Assembly: GCA_944323115.1 (NCBI GenBank)
Contig: CALURG010000079.1
Span: 1-64,000 of the forward strand
Direction: 5' to 3'
DNA from: Candidatus Gastranaerophilales bacterium
GTDB taxonomy: Bacteria > Cyanobacteriota > Vampirovibrionia > Gastranaerophilales > Gastranaerophilaceae
Length of the DNA: 64,000 nucleotides
This document shows positions 60,245 through 64,000 of this stretch, in pieces; within the stretch, counting starts at the first letter, position 1; each line of letters opens with the position of its first letter. A model generated the notes under the pieces. That model saw nothing but the letters and a program-made list of their open reading frames with translations. It was not told where the DNA came from and ran no database searches. Made by a program: the position numbers and the translations under genes.

Positions 60245-61549
60245 AAAGTATTCCAAAGACCTGTTTGAAAGCATTTCTGTTTTCAATTTTTTATTTTTCT
60301 TTATTTTTCTGTCAACATTTAATTCCTCTACAATTCCCCAGTTAGAGTTTATCGGCTGGAAATGTTTTTGATCATTATCGGAAATGTAGTGTGTCAATGC
60401 TCCAAGCATAGTGATTTTAGGCAATTCCAAAAGATTTTCACCGCTCAAAAATCTTGACATGTTGATACCGGCAAGCATGCCTGTTGCAATAGATTCCGTA
60501 TAGCCTTCGGTGCCCGTAATTTGTCCGGCGAAAAACAAATCTTTTCTTTTTCTGCACTGAAGTGTCGCATCGAGAAGTTTTGGACTGTTTATAAATGTAT
60601 TACGATGCATAACGCCATATCTTAGTATGTTTGCGTTTTCAAGACCCGGAATTGAGTGCAAAAGCTCCTTTTGGCTTCCCCATTTCAAATTTGTCTGGAA
60701 CCCGACAAGATTGTACATTGTAGCCGATTGATTGTCCTGACGAAGCTGGACTACTGCGTAATTTTCCGCATTTGTTCTTTTGTCCACAAGTCCTACCGGT
60801 TTCATCGGGCCAAAACGTAATGTATCTACCCCTCTCGAAGCCAGAACTTCAATCGGAAGGCAGGATTCAAAAAATTTTGCATTTTTTTCAAACTCTTTAA
60901 GTTCTATTCTTGGTGCATTTATTAAAATGTCGTAAAATTTTTCGTATTCTTTTTTGTTCATCGGACAATTTATATAAGAAGCTTCGCCTTTGTCATAGCG
61001 GCTTGCATAAAAGGCTTTGTCAAAATCAATGGAATCTTTTTCGACAATCGGTGCAATTGCATCAAAAAAATGCAAATGCTCCGAACCCGTAAAACTCTTT
61101 ATGTCATCAGCCAATTCGTCAGATGTCAAAGGCCCTGATGCAACAATTACCGGGATATCAGTCGGAATTTTTGTCACTTCTTCTCTTATGAGTTCTATAT
61201 TCTCATTTGACTCTATAAGGTTTTGAACTTTTTGGGAAAACATTTCTCTGTCGATGGCCAGAGCATTTCCTGCCGGCAGGGCAACAGATTTTGCAATTTC
61301 TATTAAAAAAGAACCCAAAAGCGACATTTCTTTTTTCAAAAGACCGCTTGCATTTGTGACATCCAAAGAGCCCAGACTGTTTGAACAAACAAATTCCGCA
61401 AGGTTTTGTGTCGTATGAGCACCGGTCATTTTTTTTGGTCTCATTTCGTAAAGTTTTACTTTTATACCCCTTTTGGCAAGCTGGAGTGCAGCTTCACAGC
61501 CTGCAAGTCCTGCTCCTATAACTGCTGCATTAAAAGTTGTTTCAGCCAT
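60239..61549 (-). CDS. trmFO: Folate-dependent tRNA (uracil-54-C5)-methyltransferase TrmFO
   Basis: A flavoprotein that makes ribothymidine at position 54 of tRNA with methylene-tetrahydrofolate. AAVIGAGLAGCEAALQLAKRG is the FAD loop in the N-terminus, EFVCSNSLGS and ASGPLTSDELAD follow, and GRKDLFFAGQITGTEGYTESIATG-type residues (here KRKDLFFAGQITGTEGY) are at the C-terminus. Length 436 aa is normal. Found in low-GC Gram-positives, Cyanobacteria and some others. Confidence 0.96.
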   Translation of the reverse strand: MAETTFNAAVIGAGLAGCEAALQLAKRGIKVKLYEMRPKKMTGAHTTQNLAEFVCSNSLGSLDVTNASGLLKKEMSLLGSFLIEIAKSVALPAGNALAIDREMFSQKVQNLIESNENIELIREEVTKIPTDIPVIVASGPLTSDELADDIKSFTGSEHLHFFDAIAPIVEKDSIDFDKAFYASRYDKGEASYINCPMNKKEYEKFYDILINAPRIELKEFEKNAKFFESCLPIEVLASRGVDTLRFGPMKPVGLVDKRTNAENYAVVQLRQDNQSATMYNLVGFQTNLKWGSQKELLHSIPGLENANILRYGVMHRNTFINSPKLLDATLQCRKRKDLFFAGQITGTEGYTESIATGMLAGINMSRFLSGENLLELPKITMLGALTHYISDNDQKHFQPINSNWGIVEELNVDRKIKKNKKLKTEMLSNRSLEYFL

Positions 61550-61563
61550 TTTTCCCCGACAAA

Positions 61564-62577
61564 TTATTGAGCCATTTCATCATACGGTTCAAGATCGTTG
61601 TAATTATACATGTTGACAAACTGATATAAAAGTTCAGGCTGGAATTTTTTTGTACCAACTTCAAGCATAATACGAAGTGCTTCTTTTGTGTTTTTTATTT
61701 TGTGCACGGTTCTGTTTGATGTCAAATCATCAAAAAAGCTGCACAACCCTACAACTCGTGTAAGCTCGCTGATTTGTTCACCGGAAAGCTTAAACGGATA
61801 GCCGGAGCCGTCATTGTTTTCATGGTGTTCCAGAGCTACAAGACAAATTTCTTCCGGAAGATGCATTTCGTACTTAAGAATTTTATAACCGATTTGTGTA
61901 TGTTTTTGAAAAATTTTGTTGTCCTGTTGTGACAGAGTGGATTTTTCCAAAATTTCTTTAGGCAGTCTTGTCATTCCTATATCGTGAAGCAGAGCTGCTT
62001 GAGCGAGTTTTTCAATTTTATCTTCTTCATAATTAAGACGATAACCCATAGCTGTGGCAAGAATGGCTGTATTTAGTGCGTGACAGTCCTGGTAATTTCC
62101 GAGCAATTTAAGCTGAGAACAGTATTTTACATCAGGAATAATAGCCTGAACATCATTCAGAATTTTGTCTTTTATTTCATCAACCATCTGTATGGCATCT
62201 TGGTTTGCATTTTCTTTGAGTGCAAACATTGTAGTTGCATAATAAGACTTCATATCAACCTGAGACTGGGCTTTTAATTTTGATTTTCTGTTGACGGTTT
62301 TGTCAAATATAATTTCTTTCGGACGTTCAGGTTCTAAATTTTCAAATGTATTAAGCCCCATTGATTCGTCGTCATATGATGTTTTTGAGCCTTTTGACCC
62401 GCCTCTGTCAAAATTTTTCGGCATTGACTTGTACAAAACATCATACTGGCTGATTTGCAAAAGTTTTCCGGATGTGAGAATTTCTCCCGCATCAACAAGT
62501 TTTTCTCCGTTTTCGTTGTATACATCAAACGGGAGCATTTTAAATTTTATTAATTCTTCAACAGGAATCTTTTCCAT
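61564..62577 (-). CDS. HD-GYP domain protein (c-di-GMP phosphodiesterase type)
   Basis: A 337-aa cytosolic protein. The N-terminal 130 residues are a poorly conserved segment; the HD-GYP domain (about 150-310) has LLHDIGMTRLPKEIL, HTQIGYKIL, and LEHHENNDGSGYPFKLSGE, so the HD and GYP metal sites are intact. Such enzymes degrade cyclic di-GMP to GMP, opposing the GGDEF protein at 39938-41545. The N-terminal part may be a sensory or regulatory module. Confidence 0.9.
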   Translation of the reverse strand: MEKIPVEELIKFKMLPFDVYNENGEKLVDAGEILTSGKLLQISQYDVLYKSMPKNFDRGGSKGSKTSYDDESMGLNTFENLEPERPKEIIFDKTVNRKSKLKAQSQVDMKSYYATTMFALKENANQDAIQMVDEIKDKILNDVQAIIPDVKYCSQLKLLGNYQDCHALNTAILATAMGYRLNYEEDKIEKLAQAALLHDIGMTRLPKEILEKSTLSQQDNKIFQKHTQIGYKILKYEMHLPEEICLVALEHHENNDGSGYPFKLSGEQISELTRVVGLCSFFDDLTSNRTVHKIKNTKEALRIMLEVGTKKFQPELLYQFVNMYNYNDLEPYDEMAQ

Positions 62578-62688
62578 TTACAAACGCATAAATAAACTAC
62601 TACATTATAAATTATAGGTCATTTTAAGCTAATTGCCAACACACTGTTTATATGATTTAAAAATATTGGTATAATAATCCCTGAAGAG

Positions 62689-62725
62689 TAGTCGGTTGAC
62701 TGCATGAAATTCGTAAATTTTTTAT
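62689..62725 (+). repeat. Degenerate dispersed repeat, copy R3
   Basis: TAGTCGG-TTGACTGCATGAAATTCG followed by a T-rich run resembles R1 and R2 with a 4-base gap and several changes. A TATAAT at 62670-62675 lies just upstream, so it may be in the 5' leader of the MBL-fold gene. Confidence 0.5.
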
Positions 62726-62741
62726 TCGGAAAGGATATTTT

Positions 62742-63419
62742 ATGTCTGTAATTTTACAATACATCGGGCACAGTGCTTTTTACATAAAATCACAAAACAG
62801 CGGTATTCTTGTAGATCCTTTTATCTCTCAAAACCCAAAAGCAAATTTTGATTTGAATAATACAATTACCGATATTTTTGTAACACACGGGCATGCTGAC
62901 CATCTCGGAGATGCTCTTTCCATATCGAGAAGCAAAAAGGCCGAAATTACGGCTATTTTTGAACTTGCCAACTATTGTGCCCAAAAAGGTGCATTTGCAA
63001 ACGGTGTAAACTTTGGAGGAAAAATAAAATACAACTGGGGAAGTGCCAGATTTTTGCCGGCTTTTCACAGCAGTTCCACTCCGGACGGTATTTATGCAGG
63101 CATGCCTGCTTCAATTCTTTTTGAAATCAACGGGACAAAAATATACCATGCCGGCGACACTTGTTTGAACAGCGAAATGAAAACAATTGGAGAAATCTAC
63201 AAGCCTGACATAGCTCTTCTGCCTGTTGGCTCGCATTTCACAATGGATATTGACGAAGCGGTGACAGCAGCAAAATGGCTTTGTGCAAAAAAAGCAGTGC
63301 CCATGCACTACAACACGTTTGATGCAATAAATGTCAATATAGAGGATTTTGATACAAAACTGAAGTCTGAAAATATTGAGCCTGTAATATTAAAACCGTC
63401 AGAAAGAATTGAACTCTAA
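62742..63419 (+). CDS. Metallo-beta-lactamase-fold hydrolase (UPF0173 type)
   Basis: A 225-aa member of the metal-dependent hydrolase family UPF0173. The metal motif is FVTHGHADHLGDA, and the later ligands fall in HAGDTCLN and LPVGSHFTMDIDEA; PMHYNTFDAI closes the site. AAAGGA precedes the ATG. Its stop overlaps the start of the next gene (TAATG). Substrate unknown. Confidence 0.9.
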   Translation: MSVILQYIGHSAFYIKSQNSGILVDPFISQNPKANFDLNNTITDIFVTHGHADHLGDALSISRSKKAEITAIFELANYCAQKGAFANGVNFGGKIKYNWGSARFLPAFHSSSTPDGIYAGMPASILFEINGTKIYHAGDTCLNSEMKTIGEIYKPDIALLPVGSHFTMDIDEAVTAAKWLCAKKAVPMHYNTFDAINVNIEDFDTKLKSENIEPVILKPSERIEL

Positions 63420-64000
63420 TGAAAAAAGTATCACTGATGATTGTACCAACAGGTGTCGGTGCTTCCATAGGCGGATATGCCGGTGATGCAAGCCTCACGG
63501 CACAAAAAATAGCAGCCCGTATACCTTTGATAGTAAACCCGAATATCGTAAATGCCGCTGTTTTTTCGGGTATAAACGACAACATGTTTTATGTTGAAGG
63601 ATGGGCAATTGAGCAGTTTCTAAAAAATAGAATAGCACTCAGGCCTTCAAAAAATAATAAAATAGGCATAATTTTTGATAAAGCCATACCCGAAAATATT
63701 CTTAATATACATATAAATACAATTAATGCAGTTAAGACAATATACGGCATAGACATAATCGGCTACGAAATTACAGATGAAAACGCAGGTGTTGAGTTTT
63801 TCAACACGGAAAACGGCATATCTTCCGGAACGGTAAAAAATCCCGAAACACTTCTTTCTGCCGGTAAAAAACTGATAAGCAAAGGTGCACAGGCTCTTGC
63901 TGTTGTATGCTATTTTGAAGAACCGCCGGAAGATGATTATGAAAAAGGCGAAGGTGTTGATATAGTAGGCGGTGTAGAGGCTGTAATTTCTCATTATCTG
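63419..64000 (+). CDS. DUF3326 family protein, 5' part (window edge)
   Basis: The first 194 codons of a protein of the DUF3326 family, which is known chiefly from Cyanobacteria and plant plastids. It begins MKKVSLMIVPTGVGASIGGY, with GDASLTAQKIAARIPLIVNPN and KGEGVDIVGGVEAVISHYL later (shown in short pieces). It is translationally coupled to the MBL-fold hydrolase. No function is known to me; the family helps place the genome near Cyanobacteria. Confidence 0.85.
   Translation, partial: MKKVSLMIVPTGVGASIGGYAGDASLTAQKIAARIPLIVNPNIVNAAVFSGINDNMFYVEGWAIEQFLKNRIALRPSKNNKIGIIFDKAIPENILNIHINTINAVKTIYGIDIIGYEITDENAGVEFFNTENGISSGTVKNPETLLSAGKKLISKGAQALAVVCYFEEPPEDDYEKGEGVDIVGGVEAVISHYL

Noticed and set aside
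1-64000. CRISPR arrays, insertion sequences with transposases, prophage genes
   Set aside because: No regularly spaced repeats with spacers and no transposase, integrase or phage structural genes were seen; the only tandem array is the 107-bp repeat at the tRNA.

Overview
The window is AT-rich, densely packed bacterial DNA with a standard genetic code. The organism has a Gram-negative envelope: flagellar L- and P-ring genes (flgH, flgI), two Kdo-synthesis genes (kdsC, kdsD), an ADP-heptose-type glycosyltransferase and a surface-glycan cluster. It is flagellated, and at least one protein family (DUF3326, truncated at the right edge) is best known from Cyanobacteria and plastids. Together these suggest a non-photosynthetic relative of Cyanobacteria (Melainabacteria/Vampirovibrionia, perhaps Gastranaerophilales). 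This is an inference from gene content; no rRNA or marker tree is available.

Layout. 1-1635: edge fragment, two small hypotheticals, a class II aldolase. 1701-3499: a SigB/SigF-type sigma factor coupled to prepilin peptidase. 3702-12556: a co-directional flagellar block, lytic transglycosylase, flgF, flgG, flgA, flgH, flgI, flgJ (rod-binding part only), an unknown 93-aa gene, flgN, flgK, flgL, closed by a terminator. 12863-22169: mixed housekeeping (kdsC-kdsD, pheS, a ROK kinase with nanE, scpB, phosphohexomutase) with lineage-specific small or secreted proteins. 22413-25808: a large zinc-ribbon/ATPase/TPR protein. 26096-31397: a six-gene surface-glycan cluster. 31646-35916: ctpA, then a C1 trio (MetE-like methyltransferase, CooC-like ATPase, folD). 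35890-36110: a structured intergenic region with its own promoter-like sequence. 36138-39822: DUF3137 protein, a heptosyltransferase-like enzyme and secreted protein. 39938-50156 (minus): fliF-fliG-fliH-fliI, a phosphoesterase, purB, an unknown membrane-anchored protein, ribD and a GAF-GAF-GGDEF cyclase. 50380-64000: small Cys proteins, gpsA, ADP-forming acyl-CoA synthetase, a radical SAM enzyme, an HTH/coiled-coil protein, a tRNA-Arg(CCG) with an unusual tandem repeat upstream, a HIT protein, a TPR protein, trmFO, an HD-GYP protein, an MBL-fold hydrolase and the start of a DUF3326 gene.

How the genes fit together. Two separate blocks supply the MS-ring/rotor/export ATPase and the rod, rings, hook-filament junction and their chaperone; flagellin, hook, motor and chemotaxis genes are not here. 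A GGDEF enzyme and an HD-GYP enzyme could make and break c-di-GMP, the usual motility switch. The envelope genes (Kdo, heptose-type transferase, phosphohexomutase, glycan cluster) provide lipopolysaccharide or capsule-like surface sugars. NanE with a ROK kinase suggests amino-sugar (ManNAc) use.

The most unusual features are non-coding: a foldable element at 35935-36076 with mutually exclusive pairings, a 36-bp inverted repeat linked to it with a third weaker copy, and a 107-bp tandem repeat upstream of tRNA-Arg that carries both sense and antisense pieces of that tRNA.
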